Below, in pieces: positions 23,446 to 34,135 of a DNA stretch of 64,000 nt (within the stretch, counting starts at the first letter, position 1; each line of letters starts with the position of its first letter). The notes beneath the pieces were generated by a model. It was given only the letters and a program-made list of their open reading frames with translations, ran no database searches and had not been told where the DNA came from. The stretch comes from Delphinus delphis. Lineage: Eukaryota > Chordata > Mammalia > Artiodactyla > Delphinidae. Location: NCBI RefSeq assembly GCF_949987515.2, contig NC_082683.1:122350582-122414581 (forward strand). Reading direction: 5' to 3'. A program made the translations under genes and the position numbers.

Positions 23446-24415
23446 GGGCCACCAGGTGTGTTGAGAGCTGGGCTGGCTAACTGAGGTCTCCTGGTTTGGA
23501 CATCTCACCACCAGACCTGACTGTTCCTCCTGTTGGTGGTCTGGTGAATCCTGCGATCTCAGGGCTGTAGACCTGGAGCCTGAGACTCATCCCCTCTGTT
23601 TCTCTGCCTGCTGGACTGGCCTTTGGGGGATGAATCCTCTTATCTGCAGAGCTCACCTACCTCTCCTCCCTGCCAGGAAGCTGGAACCCTGGGAAGACTC
23701 TACCATGATGTGGTGTGAAATCTGCTGAGAGCCTTGTGCCTTATTTACTTGTTCATTATTTATAATTTTTATTCTGGAAAATTTCAGACTTATATAAAAG
23801 TAGAGAAAAGAGTGTAACAAACCGTCACGTATCCTCAGTGTCAACAGTGATCAATGCATATCCAATCTTGTTTCATTCATAGCCCCGCCTACTCCTCCTG
23901 CCCCCTGGATTATTCTAAAGGAAAGCACTTTAAAAAACCACAATCATAATACCACTATCACACCTAAAAATTAAAAAGAAATTTCTTAATATTAGCAAAC
24001 ATTTAGTAGGAGTTCACTTTTCCCTGATTGTCCCAAAAATGTTTATATGGAGTAGATTTCTTTAAACTGGAGTCTGAACAGGGTCCACAGGATGTATTTT
24101 GTAGCTATTTTAGCATGTGTGTGTGCTGATGGGAATAATCTACTAGGGAGGGGAAAGTTGTTGATGCAGGACAGTGAGAGGATAATTTCAGGACCAAAGT
24201 TCTCCAGTAGATGCAAGGTCCAGCGCACAAGTAGAAAAGTTGACATTAGAGAGGGGTGAAGATACTTTCCCATCTGAACAAAGGAGGAGAGGCAGGGGGT
24301 GTGGCTTCAAAGGAAGGTAGGTGGGAAGGCGAGGTGATTCTTAGCTGGTTGCTTGTATTTTCTCAGTTAGGTGTGAAGAGTATAAGAGATTTTCTTTGAG
24401 CTGGGGAGAATCTGA
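23446..24415. other. No gene recognised
   Basis: Mixed unique and old-repeat-like DNA. 23740-24060 has features of an old L1 or LTR piece that I cannot name. Confidence 0.4.
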
Positions 24416-24419
24416 GGAC

Positions 24420-24565
24420 TACTCTGAATAACCTTCATTTGATAGATAAGGAGAGCAAGGCCCCCAAGAAGAGATTTGCCCAAGGTTCCACAGCTAGTTA
24501 GTGACAGGTTTAAGAGCAAAACCTAGGTCTCCTGGTTCCTAGGCCACAGTTCTTTTTACTCACCC
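24420..24565 (-). repeat. MIR SINE
   Basis: Reverse MIR: 'tttgatagataaggagagca', 'cccaaggttccacagctagt', 'aaacctaggtctcctggttc'. Confidence 0.6.
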
Positions 24566-24877
24566 TGACTGTTCATAAACAGGAGAGCAAATGGTTCTTC
24601 TGTCTCCCTCCAGTGATGCTTGGCTGGGCTCTGCTGGGCTAACAGGGAGGGCGTGTCCCTGGGGATGGTCACTGCTATTCCGCATTGGTTTGGGTGAGTC
24701 CGAATATTGGGTATCATGATTTAAATCCAAGAGCTTGGCCAAAGAAGTGACTCAAAATCACGGAATCTCAGACTTAAAGAGGCCTCTCCTGGTGGTTCTC
24801 AAGACCCATGCTCAATGCTAGACTATTCGCCAAGGCATCCTACAGTCCTCCAATGAGTGATTGGCCAGCTACTTTTT

Positions 24878-25131
24878 TTTTTTTTTTTTCTCCCCCGCGT
24901 CCCCCGCCCCAACCCAAGCTTCGACCCCAAGGCTCCGCAGCGGCGAACTCCCACGTTGCGTCCAGGCGGCCACCCGGCCCCCAGCCCCTGAGCTGGCGCC
25001 CCCACCTCACGCCGCCGGCCAAGACCCCCCGAGCGCTGCAGCGTGGCGTGACCTAGACCATTCCCCGCTTCCTTTTTCGCCCTCTCAACCGAGCTTTTCC
25101 CGACTCCGGGAAGAACCGGGAAGAGAAGGCC
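24878..25131 (-). mobile_element. GC-rich retrocopy of an unidentified transcript, with poly(A) and TSD
   Basis: A ~240-bp very GC- and CpG-rich segment carries a poly-T tract at its left end (T run 24873-24889), which is a poly(A) tail on the minus strand. A perfect 16-bp TSD, TGGCCAGCTACTTTTT, flanks it at 24862-24877 and 25132-25147. This is the signature of L1-mediated retroposition of a cellular RNA. The insert is not a SINE of the families seen here and resembles no tRNA, 7SL or snRNA that I recognise. It looks like a GC-rich 5' UTR or non-coding RNA. Open frames through it end in the poly(A) and look incidental. Confidence 0.75.
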
Positions 25132-25206
25132 TGGCCAGCTACTTTTTGATTGCGTGCAGTGACTGGGGGCTGGCCACCTCTCAAGCAGTGGACCCTACTG
25201 GGGGAC

Positions 25207-25411
25207 TTTTTTTTTTTTTGCGGTACGCGGGCCTCTCAGTGTTGTGGCCTCTCCCGTTGCGGAGCACAGGCTCCGGACGCGCAGGCTCAGCGGCCATGGC
25301 TCACGGGCCCAGCCGCTCCGCGGCACGTGGGATCCTCCCGGACCGGGGCACGAACCCGTGTCCCCTGCATCGGCAGGCGGACTCTCAACCACTGCGACGC
25401 CAGGGAAGCCC
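25207..25411 (-). mobile_element. CHR-type SINE with TSD
   Basis: Minus-strand full SINE, poly-T at the left. A short TSD, GGGGGAC, is at 25200-25206 and 25412-25418, followed by similar T-rich bases. Confidence 0.92.
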
Positions 25412-25418
25412 GGGGGAC

Positions 25419-28060
25419 ATTTTTAATGGCAAGAAAACATCAGGCTAATGCTGGGTTGAAATTTGCCTCCCTATAATTTCTACCCACTGAGCCTAATTCT
25501 GTCTCTGAAGCCGTACACTTAGACTCATCCCCCTTCTTCCTGACAGCCCTTCAGATACTTGGAGGCGCCTCTCAGTACCCCCTGCTGAGAAGTGATGCTG
25601 TGTCTGAGCCTGTCCGCAGAACAGAGGCCTCACCCTGGAGCTTGGAGGACTGATTCTCTTGAGAGCTCAATTTTTGTTACCTGCTTTGTGGAATCCAGGA
25701 AATAAATTCTGCTGTCTATTCCATTTCTGTTTCTGAAAAATGCCTTCTCTTTTCATTTCAGTGCCCTGGGACCCCAACCAAAGCTGTCTAGTACACCTTA
25801 TTTCTCTTCCAAGAATGTTGTCTGCACCCTCTCATATGCCTCAGGCACACCACAGACTTTGCTTGCAAGAGACAAGCTCCTCCCTGCTCCTTTAAAGTCC
25901 AACAAGGAGCCCCAGGGCACCAAGCCCCAATCAGAGGTCACTCCTCCACCAAATCGTTGATCAACAACCAATAGGAAGTCTTTGTGGGGCGTGGGGGATG
26001 CTCCTCAATGCCGTAGACACAGCTGTGGAATCTTGACTGGAATCCTTATACTTATCTCTCACTATTCAAATTCTTCCCACCCATTAAGGCTCAACCTCAA
26101 ACTCTGTTCACCTGAGAAGTCTTCTCATGTACTCTAACCTATGTCAAACCTCCCCTTTCTTGGGAATCTTTATCTTAACATCAGTGGCATATGGGTAGGA
26201 GCCATCTTTGCCTGTGAGGAGGAATATTCTATCACAGATATTGTTTAGCTGCGGCAACGGTGATACTAGAAAGCAGATCTGCTTTTAGTGAGTCTTTTGT
26301 TTCTAAATTCTCTTTGCACAGTATACCTGCTTATTGCTTGCACTGCTTGCACTCCAGCCCAGCCACCTTGGTGTGCCTCTGCTTGACAGTGACTTGCAGC
26401 TTGCCCTGTGGTTTCTCTAATGGTTTTATGAGCCTTGGTTTTCTCCCCAAGCCCCGGGATAAGCTGTTGATGCCTAGGAGGAGTCTGACCGTTTTTAACC
26501 CACCTCTTCTTAGCCCGGAGCCGACCTGGGCACACGATCACTGCTTTAAACGTGACTCCCTGATCTTGTGAGTGAATAATTGGATTGGTTCCCTGTTCCC
26601 AGCAACTCCAGAGCAGGGCATTGTGATTTTAAACTTTTCCTTTGAAACTCTCCCTTCAGATCTGCCTCAAGGAGGAGAGAGACGGGGTGAGTGAGCTTTT
26701 GTACATATGTGAAGAAAGAAAAGTGGTGCCCACAGGGTAACCCTCCCTACCCTTTGCACACCCGCCACCCTCAGCTGCATGATAAGGCAGAGCTAGAAGG
26801 CCGTCTGGCAGGTTGGGTCTGTGATTCTCCAATGAATCAGGGGCAGGCATCTGACTTTTCTCCTCTTCTCTCATCCCCCTTCTCAGCCTCACCTTCCTTT
26901 CCTAATTATTTTGATGGGATTTCAAAGCCCAGAGCGTCTTTTTTCTGGACCTCAGCAGTCCATATGATTTCATTTTGACTTTGCTTTGGCTGAGTCCTTG
27001 ACCTTATCATTATTTTCCCAAAGTGCCTTCAGTCCCCAGTGCACACAGCTAATTATCTGTAGAGCATTCACAGAGCGATCTGTCAGCTTCTGATGGATCT
27101 GGGGCTCTGCGACCCTTGTCTGTTGCTTGGGTGCTGGGTGTTCTGGTTGGATGGCTTTGCATCACTTATTTGGAGTTTTGGCCTGTGGGAGGTTCTGAAA
27201 GGGCCCCATCCTTTACTGAGGCTGGTTGTCTGTGAGTAACACCCAGTGATCACCAGTTAGCTCCTCCTGGCTCTTCGTTCCAACCACGTGGTAGCTGGCC
27301 TGCTTCCTGGGAATGAGGCCACCCTGGGAAATAATTTCATTCAATTATTTATTCAACTCATTCCTTCATCTCTTCAACATCTTTTGAGACCCAGCTGTGT
27401 GCTAGACATTATGCCAGGTGCCATGTGTCTGATTTGAAAATGAATAAACTATGACCTCTGCCCTCAAGAGCCCTGGTCTAGTTGAGGAAATGACAAGTAC
27501 ACAAGGTAATCAACTGTAAAAGGGGCAGAGATCAAATGCTCCCAGAGCTCCTAGGACAGGAGAGGAAATTTACATTTAAATGGGAGAGCAGGGAAGTGTT
27601 CTTGGAAAAGGATATAGTTAAGCTGGACCTGAAGAATGGATTTAATCTGGACACTGGGAAGCAGGAGGTAGAAGAAGCCCGTGAGTGACTGAGTCTGCAG
27701 GACCCTCCTGAAAGCCAGTGAGGACCCTGGCTTCCCGAAGGCCAGCTGCAGGGTCTCATCAGAAACCTTGCCAACCGCCTGTCTGCCAGCCCCAGTCCTT
27801 ACTCTCTCCCAACTGGAGCACTGATCCTCTGGAGGCTGATGGTCAAGGTCACGTTCATGCAGTGTCACAGGCTCGTGGCTCCACTTTCTTCTCCTTTCTG
27901 GCTCATCTCATAAAAGCTGAGGAAGCTCCCCACTTCCAACTTCTCCCACCTCTTCGTTCTCCACTGCATCTTCTCCAAGTACTGGATGAATCACTCTAAA
28001 ATGTCAAAGATGCTGTCACACAAACTGAAGACTTGCAGAAGCCCGCCTCCGCTGCCCCTG
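25419..28060. other. No gene recognised; L2-like pieces
   Basis: L2-like text around 26060-26215. 27340-27690 resembles an ancient mammalian repeat ('ctgtgtgctagacattatgc') of uncertain family. No coding exon has splice-flanked, family-like content. Confidence 0.45.
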
Positions 28061-28064
28061 GACC

Positions 28065-28405
28065 AATGCTGTTTCTCATCTTTGTGCCTTTGTTTAAGCT
28101 GATCTTCCCTTCTCCTCACTCCTCTTGACAGGCTGACTCCTTACATCCTTCCAGACTCAGCTCTGGAAGGATGTAAGTGTTGCCTCTGCCTCACAACCCA
28201 GGCTGGAATACGGTGCCCCTCTCAGTGTCCCCCTAAACACCACTGTTTCCCATAACCACAATAAATTAAAATTACCTGTTTGTATTTGAACCTGTGTGCT
28301 GTGTTCTGTGAGTCCCTGTGTTCTGTGTACTGTGTTCTTTGAGGGCAGCAACTCTATTTTCCCATCATGTTGCATACGTAGTAAGTGCTTAATTGGTGTT
28401 TGCCG
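28065..28405 (+). repeat. L2 LINE 3' end
   Basis: Forward L2: 'tgtgcctttgtttaagctga', 'ctttgagggcagcaactcta', ending 'gtaagtgcttaattggtgtt'. It contains an inserted inverted repeat at 28140-28177. Confidence 0.6.
28140..28177. repeat. Perfect 16-bp inverted repeat, 6-nt loop
   Basis: CTTACATCCTTCCAGA (28140-28155) is followed by CTCAGC and then its exact reverse complement (28162-28177). Confidence 0.95.
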
Positions 28406-28737
28406 GGTCAAGAAATGCAGGCAGGGTACTCTGTAAAGCAGATGCCTCTGAAATCTATGTGACGAATTCTAGGATGAGGGATTGAAGAGAAGGACTTTGC
28501 AAATTTTTCTTAGCGCTGTCATGATATTTAAATTAGCTCACTGCTCTGGGCATATTCTAGCAAGGCAGAAGGCCCTGGGAACACATTCAAAAGTGGGACA
28601 GGCTTATAGGATGTGATGGGAGGCAGTAGTCTAGAGTGGCCCACAGGCCTGGGGATTGGGGACCTTCTGGGTAAGACTCTTCTTTTACCCACATGTGTGG
28701 CCTTTGTCAAACCCAGGCCTCAACAGTCTTCAGGAGG

Positions 28738-28915
28738 TCAGTGGTTCTCCAGGTATGGTCCCCAGACCGGCAGCATCAGCATCACCTGGGAGCTTGTTGG
28801 AAATTCAAATTCTCAGGGCCTGCCCTAGACCTAGTGAATCAGAAACTTTGGGGCTGGGACTTAGCTGTGTGTCTTAACAAGTCATCTAGGTGACTCTGTT
28901 AGATGCTAAAGTTGG
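28738..28915 (+). repeat. MER5-like hAT DNA transposon remnant
   Basis: Non-autonomous hAT-Charlie (MER5A) signature: 'agtggttctccaggtatggt', 'catcacctgggagcttgttg', 'gtgaatcagaaactttgggg', ending 'ctaggtgactctg'. Confidence 0.6.
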
Positions 28916-28927
28916 ACAATCTCTGGA

Positions 28928-29100
28928 CTCGCTCAGTGCTTCTTAAATTGCACTCTGTATAAGAAACACTTGGGGTAACTTATTTAGAACGATGATCCGT
29001 AGACCCCATTACAGAAGCCTGATTTGGAAAGTCAGAGAGGCCCTGGAATCTGCACCTTAAACAAGCACCCTGGGAGATTCAGGATCCATCTCCAGACCCT
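28928..29100 (+). repeat. Second MER5-like hAT remnant
   Basis: Diverged copy of the same type: 'cagtgcttcttaaattgcac', 'gaaacacttggggtaactta', 'caccctgggagattcagg'. It directly follows the first. Confidence 0.5.
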
Positions 29101-30630
29101 ACACTGAGTTCATCAACACTGCAGGAGGTGATCACTGAAGCCCCTTGTGGCAGCAGCCAGCCTCTGCTTCTGATTGACTAGGAGCTGAGCTGTTGGTACA
29201 ATGAGTGGCAGAAACGCGGGCCTGAGAGGCAGGTGCTTGGCCTACCTTCTGATTGGCCAGGAGAGGCCCTCGGGAGGGAACAGTGATGACCGTGCTGTGG
29301 GACAGAACTCTGAAAGGAAAGAGGCTCTATACCTAGAATGGGAAAGTCTTTCCCCAAAATAGCCCAGAGGGGTACCAAAGGTAGGGTGTAGCAGTTCTGC
29401 CCCTTTAAACACCCTTGTAATTTGCATTTAAAAATAGAAGCTCATGAATAATTTGTGAGTCATGAGCAAGCCCCTTCAAAATACAGTCATGAATAAAATA
29501 TCCTGCTTTGCTTCCTCTAATGGCGCCGGCCTTTGATGTTTTATTGATGGCTCCCCTGCCCTGAGTGCTGCCAGGCTCCTGGATTAATTCATGTGATCGA
29601 GCCCTCGACCCTCCCGGGTAGGTGGGCTTGCTCTCGCTGGCTGGCTGGCTTGCTTACACATAAATACACCAGCCTGTTTTAGACAGTTCAAAAGAGTTGC
29701 CTCAGATTCCTTTGGAACAAAAAGTATAATTACAGGGCTGTGGGAACCTCTGCCCGGCCCCACTGAGAGCGTGGAACCTAAATCACCAGAAGCCATTGTT
29801 TGCAGCAAGGTGAATATTTGGGGCAGGTGCAAGTGTGTTTCCCATTTTATTGCTTCCTAAGAAGCCGGGAATGGAAAGCAGACAGTTGGGAACAGAGCCC
29901 TTGAGAACCTCAGCCCGGTCAGCGTTGGTAGCTCCAACATTGCTGCGGTTCCAAAGAGGACCCCCCAAGTCTGGGACGATGAGAGGAGCCCAGGGCCACA
30001 AGGGGCCATGGCAGAGCAGCTGAGCGAGAGACTACAGTGGTCCGCTGGGAAAGAGTGGGGGCTCCCTTGGACCCTGACTGCCCACTCCAACCCCTTCTCC
30101 CCGCTCTGTGACTGACCATCAAGTCCTGGGCTACAGTCCCCAGGCAAGGTCTCCTGTGGAGAGTAGGATACGGGTCCTGGTCAGGATGCAGAAGGAGGTC
30201 ATGGGGTGGAGGCAGATTGAAGCCATCAGGAAGCACAAGCCCTGGTGGAAAGAAAAGACCCCAGAAGACACGGTTCAGCATGCCTGCACCCCCTCCAGGG
30301 ATCGAGGGCAGCAAGACAGTCTGCATAAAGTGGGTTCTGTCCCACTGGGGGCAGGCAGCACCAGGGCTAGACCTTTGACCACCATCTGCCAAAAAGTTGT
30401 CGCCAAAATATATCTGCCCATTATGATGTAAATGGCATCCCTAGAGTTGTGGGGCGTACGGTCTGCAGTCACACACAGCAGCCCTGGGCAGGGTTGGGGG
30501 AAAGGGGCTCTCTCATCATCACCCCAGGCTGCCCTTCAGGGGCAAGTGCATTTAATAGCATCAAAGCCTCCTGCGAAAGGAACTCATGGCATTGCCCACC
30601 AGGGGTGGGGATAGGTATTTCTCAGAGAGT
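29101..30630. other. No gene recognised; AT-rich block at 29400-29560 with octamer
   Basis: 29400-29560 is AT-rich and includes the POU octamer ATTTGCAT (29420-29427). A 157-codon open frame on the minus strand (29919-30392) has no family features and is not called. Confidence 0.45.
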
Positions 30631-30985
30631 GTCTTAGTCCTTTTGGGCTGCTATAATGAATTACCATAGATTGGGTGGCTTATTAAGAGCAGTATTTGTC
30701 TCTCATGTTCTGGAGGCTGGAAAGTCCAAGATCAAGGTGTCAGCAGATTCCGTGTCTCATGAGGGCTGATTCCTGGTTTGTAGATGGCCACCTTCTCGCT
30801 GTGTCCTCACAGGATGGAAGGGACAAAGGAGCTCTCTGGAGTCTCTTTTATGAGAGCACTGATCCCATTCATGAGGCTCCACCCTCATGACCTAATCACC
30901 TCCCAAAGGCCCTGGCCCTTAATACCGTTGGGATAAACATATGGATTCTGGGAGGACACAAACACTCAGTATACAGCACGGAGGG
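30631..30985 (-). repeat. MLT1 (ERVL-MaLR) LTR
   Basis: Antisense MLT1: 'gtcttagtccttttgggctg', 'gttctggaggctggaaagtc', 'accctcatgacctaatcacc', ending 'ggacacaaacactcag'. Confidence 0.8.
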
Positions 30986-31199
30986 TACTGGCACTGGGGT
31001 TCCCTGAGGCTCCTAAAAGAAGATCATGCTTCTGTCCTTACGTCCTCCAGCACGAGAATACAGCCTTGGGTACAAAGATCTTCACTGTTCATCCAGTTCA
31101 TTCATTCTACTCCTATTCATACTTAGATCAAGAGTTTATTCCAGTCTCTGGAATTAAGCCTAACTTAGTGTAGAGTCAGTATTCTGGTATAAGAATGTT

Positions 31200-31285
31200 G
31201 GTTTGACAGATTTGAAAGCGGATCAGAAGTGCATGCGTGTGTGTGTGTGTGTATGAGACAGAGAGAGAGGGAAGGAGAGAGAGGG
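31200..31285. repeat. Simple repeat (GT)n followed by (GA)-rich tract
   Basis: A GTGTGTGTGTGTG run at about 31236-31252, then GAGAGAG-rich sequence to 31285. Confidence 0.8.
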
Positions 31286-31609
31286 GCTGTGGATGGAGGC
31301 TTCATTAGGAGAAACTAAGGAGCTCACAGGAGGTGAGAACAGCTAATTGCTGTCTTGTCCACACAGTCTGGGAGACAATGCAGAGTAAGGTATTGCTGAG
31401 ACTCAGGGGAAGCAAATACCCTAGAAAAGGCAAGTGAGAAAACAGGAAATGTGTCCAGGCCAGAGGAGGGAGGAGGTTGCTTCTACTTCCTCGTCTGCCT
31501 CTCAGTCTGTATTAAACAGGGCATCCTTTCTCTGGAACATTTTCCCTAATTTCATCCAGATCCCTTTGTTCAGGATTGACACAGGAGACAAGGTGGCCTG
31601 ACAGGGACT

Positions 31610-31810
31610 CTGCAGCCAGATGGCTGGGATTTTAGAATAATACTGCCACTTCCCGATCGGGTGGTCTGGGGTGAGTTAGCGCTGGTGAGCCTCAGCTTCC
31701 TCACCTAAAAACCTGTAAAGTAGTCATTCCACGCATGACCTTGCAGGGTTGTCTTGAAGGTGAAATGAGGGTGTTTAAGCCTTGGCACTTAGTAAGCTCG
31801 GTAAGCGTAG
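31610..31810 (+). repeat. MIR SINE
   Basis: Forward MIR: 'actgccacttcccgatcggg', 'gagcctcagcttcctcacct', 'ggcacttagtaagctcggta'. Confidence 0.55.
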
Positions 31811-33465
31811 TGTCAATGCTTCTTGAAAAGAAAATACATAGGAATGGTAAGAATATCACTGTAAGATGTGGGACAGGTATACATATTAAATATGATGAAT
31901 TAACAACTTCATTACACATACATGGAAACAAATCACATATGGCACAAGGGTATTCTGTATGTCTCCTTCTTACCCTATTCTTAGTTTCTGAGCCCCTTCT
32001 TCCAAGAGATGAAAGTTTTTTCCTCCTGTTGGACGGGCCGTGTTTCAGGCTCTCCTTGATTTCACACTTGTGCTTTAATCATCTCAACCCCCAAGATTTT
32101 TTATGCAGCTCCTCTTGCCTGGGAGGCAGTTTTACAGAAAACATGATTTGAAATGTCTAACAAATAAGTAAGCATTCTACACAGTTGTTCTACAAAGGAT
32201 TCATTTTCTCACACCTTGGTGCCCCAGACAAATACATCTGCCTCACTGGCACCTTCAGTGGCAGCTGGTGTGCTTCTGTGTGATGGCTAAGAGGCAGGGG
32301 CAGTGCCGTGAATGCATAAGGTGTGAAAGACAAATGTCATTTGGGAGTGCGCTTTCATGGGCATTTGGGGGAAGGCTGTGGTTGCACCTGGGCCGCTGCC
32401 TCTTCTCACTGAAGTGTGACTTCCGCCGGCTACTGGCTCCTGCAAAACGGTCTTTTGTGATAGGGGCATTTGAGAGTCAGCCCTGCACTCTTGAAGTAGC
32501 AAATACCATGGCTGAAATCTCACTTTGGCAAATGATAAGCGATCAAAGCCAATGAAAGTTTTCTTTTTCCTGCTGGGCCCCTAAAAATGGCACCGATGTA
32601 GATTCCTGCTTGGGCTTATCGTATAAGCACTTAGGAGCAGTGATGGGATCCCCCAACCTCATCCTGCCTCCCCACTCACCTCCATCACCTTTCCAAGTCT
32701 TCATGGAGACAGGGCTGTGTTCAGCCGATTCCAGCTCTGGGGAGGCCCGGCCCAACACCAAGGGTGTCAAGTCTCAGGCCCATGGGGAACAGGACAGATG
32801 GACTGTTTCAAGGACCTAATGCATCTTCCCACAGATGCAGTGGGAAAGGAACTACAAAAAGGAAGTGTTTTGCTCCAATGTAGATGCTCCCTCCACTGGC
32901 TGCAATAACCTCAGAGCACTAGGTTCTAAAGAAAGCTCTGTGACCCTAGAATTTCATATCCATTCACTCAACAAACATCTATTCTGAGGTCCTGGGTGTA
33001 CGGTATTGCTCTTGACCTCGAGAAGCTCACAACAAACAAACTGCAGAACAGCTGATGTGAGTACAGAGGGCAGAGTACAGAGTGTGGGCAGATGGAATGA
33101 CTGGGCACTGCATCATGAGTTGGGGCAGGGAGCAAAGGGCATTCGTAGAGGGGACAGCTTGTGCAAAGACACCAAGAGAACAACATGACATGTTTGCAAA
33201 GTTCTGTCCCTAAGTGTCCTATACTTGCTTCTCCTCATTTTATGGTCTTCCTTCCTTTCCCCATTCAGAGTTCTGAAATCACCTCCATCACCTGTCAAAG
33301 ACCTAGGAACTACTGCAGAATCTTCATGGGGAGCTTGTCCACCTGGCCAGGACATCCTTACCTCTGATGAAGACCAGTGGGCAGTGTCAGTTCAGATTCA
33401 GTAGTGCTCTCGAATGAGCTCCTGGCATGCTGGGTCTTAAAAGACGAGGCTCATCCACTCTAACC
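31811..33465. other. No gene recognised
   Basis: Unique and old-repeat-like DNA. A 138-codon open frame at 31735-32151 overlaps the MIR and has no family features. Confidence 0.45.
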
Positions 33466-34135
33466 CCACTGGGCCTCTGCTCTTCCTCAATTGCATCCAC
33501 ATCCGGCCTGCTCCAGGCACAGGGCCTTTGCACTGCCTGTTTCCTCTTGCTGGTAAGCCTCCTTCCCTAGGTGTCTGCATGACTCACCCACTTTTTTTTT
33601 TTTTTAATTTAGCTGCCATTTATTAAGTGCCTACCATGTGACAGGGGCTGATCTAGCATTTTATGCATTATCTCATTTAATCCTCACCATAAGCCCATGA
33701 AGTAGGTATCATCGTTCACTTTTTAAGGACTGGAGGTCTCAGAGATTGAGTGACTTACCCAGGTCTCCTCTGCTAGGAAGTAAAAGGCTCTGTGTGTGTC
33801 CAGGTTTATCAGGTTTCAATGTCTGTGCTCTGTTCCTGTTGCTTTTTTTTTTTTCCCCACCCACTTCTTTTAAGTCTATTTTTAAACGCTCCCTTCTCAG
33901 TGAACCTTCCCTGGCCATCGTATGTTCAACCCCTCATCAATCTACATCTTCATTTCCTGCTCTGTTTTCCTCCAGAGCATTTATTAACATAGCTTATATT
34001 TTGCTTACAAATTGTCTTTATTATCTATCACTCCCCAGCCTGCAATTAGAATGTAAGCTCCTGAGGACAGAGCTAGAACAGTGCCTAGCACATAGCAGGT
34101 GTGCCCTACATGTGTGTTGAATAAATAATAGAGAC
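33466..34135 (+). repeat. L2 LINE 3' end, split by a MIR-containing insertion
   Basis: Forward L2 ('ccaggcacagggcctttgca', then 'tgtaagctcctgaggacaga', 'gtgcctagcacatagcaggt', 'gaataaataa'). It is interrupted at 33594-33857. Confidence 0.65.
33594..33857 (-). repeat. MIR-containing insertion with T-rich ends and candidate TSD
   Basis: The nine bases CACCCACTT occur at 33585-33593 and 33858-33866, exactly where the L2 is interrupted. Inside, a reverse MIR ('tctcatttaatcctcaccat', 'gactggaggtctcagagatt') lies between T runs at 33592-33605 and 33843-33854. Confidence 0.55.

Noticed and set aside
24890..25110. CpG island or promoter of a gene
   Set aside because: The GC-rich segment is bounded by a TSD and poly(A), so its CpG content came with a retrocopy. 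No adjacent first exon is seen.
24861..25448. 195-codon open frame on the plus strand
   Set aside because: It runs through the poly-T of the retrocopy, the retrocopy itself and a SINE in antisense. Its sequence is composite repeat translation, not a gene.
29919..30392. 157-codon open frame, minus strand
   Set aside because: GC-rich stretch with proline/glycine-rich chance translation and no family resemblance.
31735..32151. 138-codon open frame, plus strand
   Set aside because: Begins inside a MIR. No family features.
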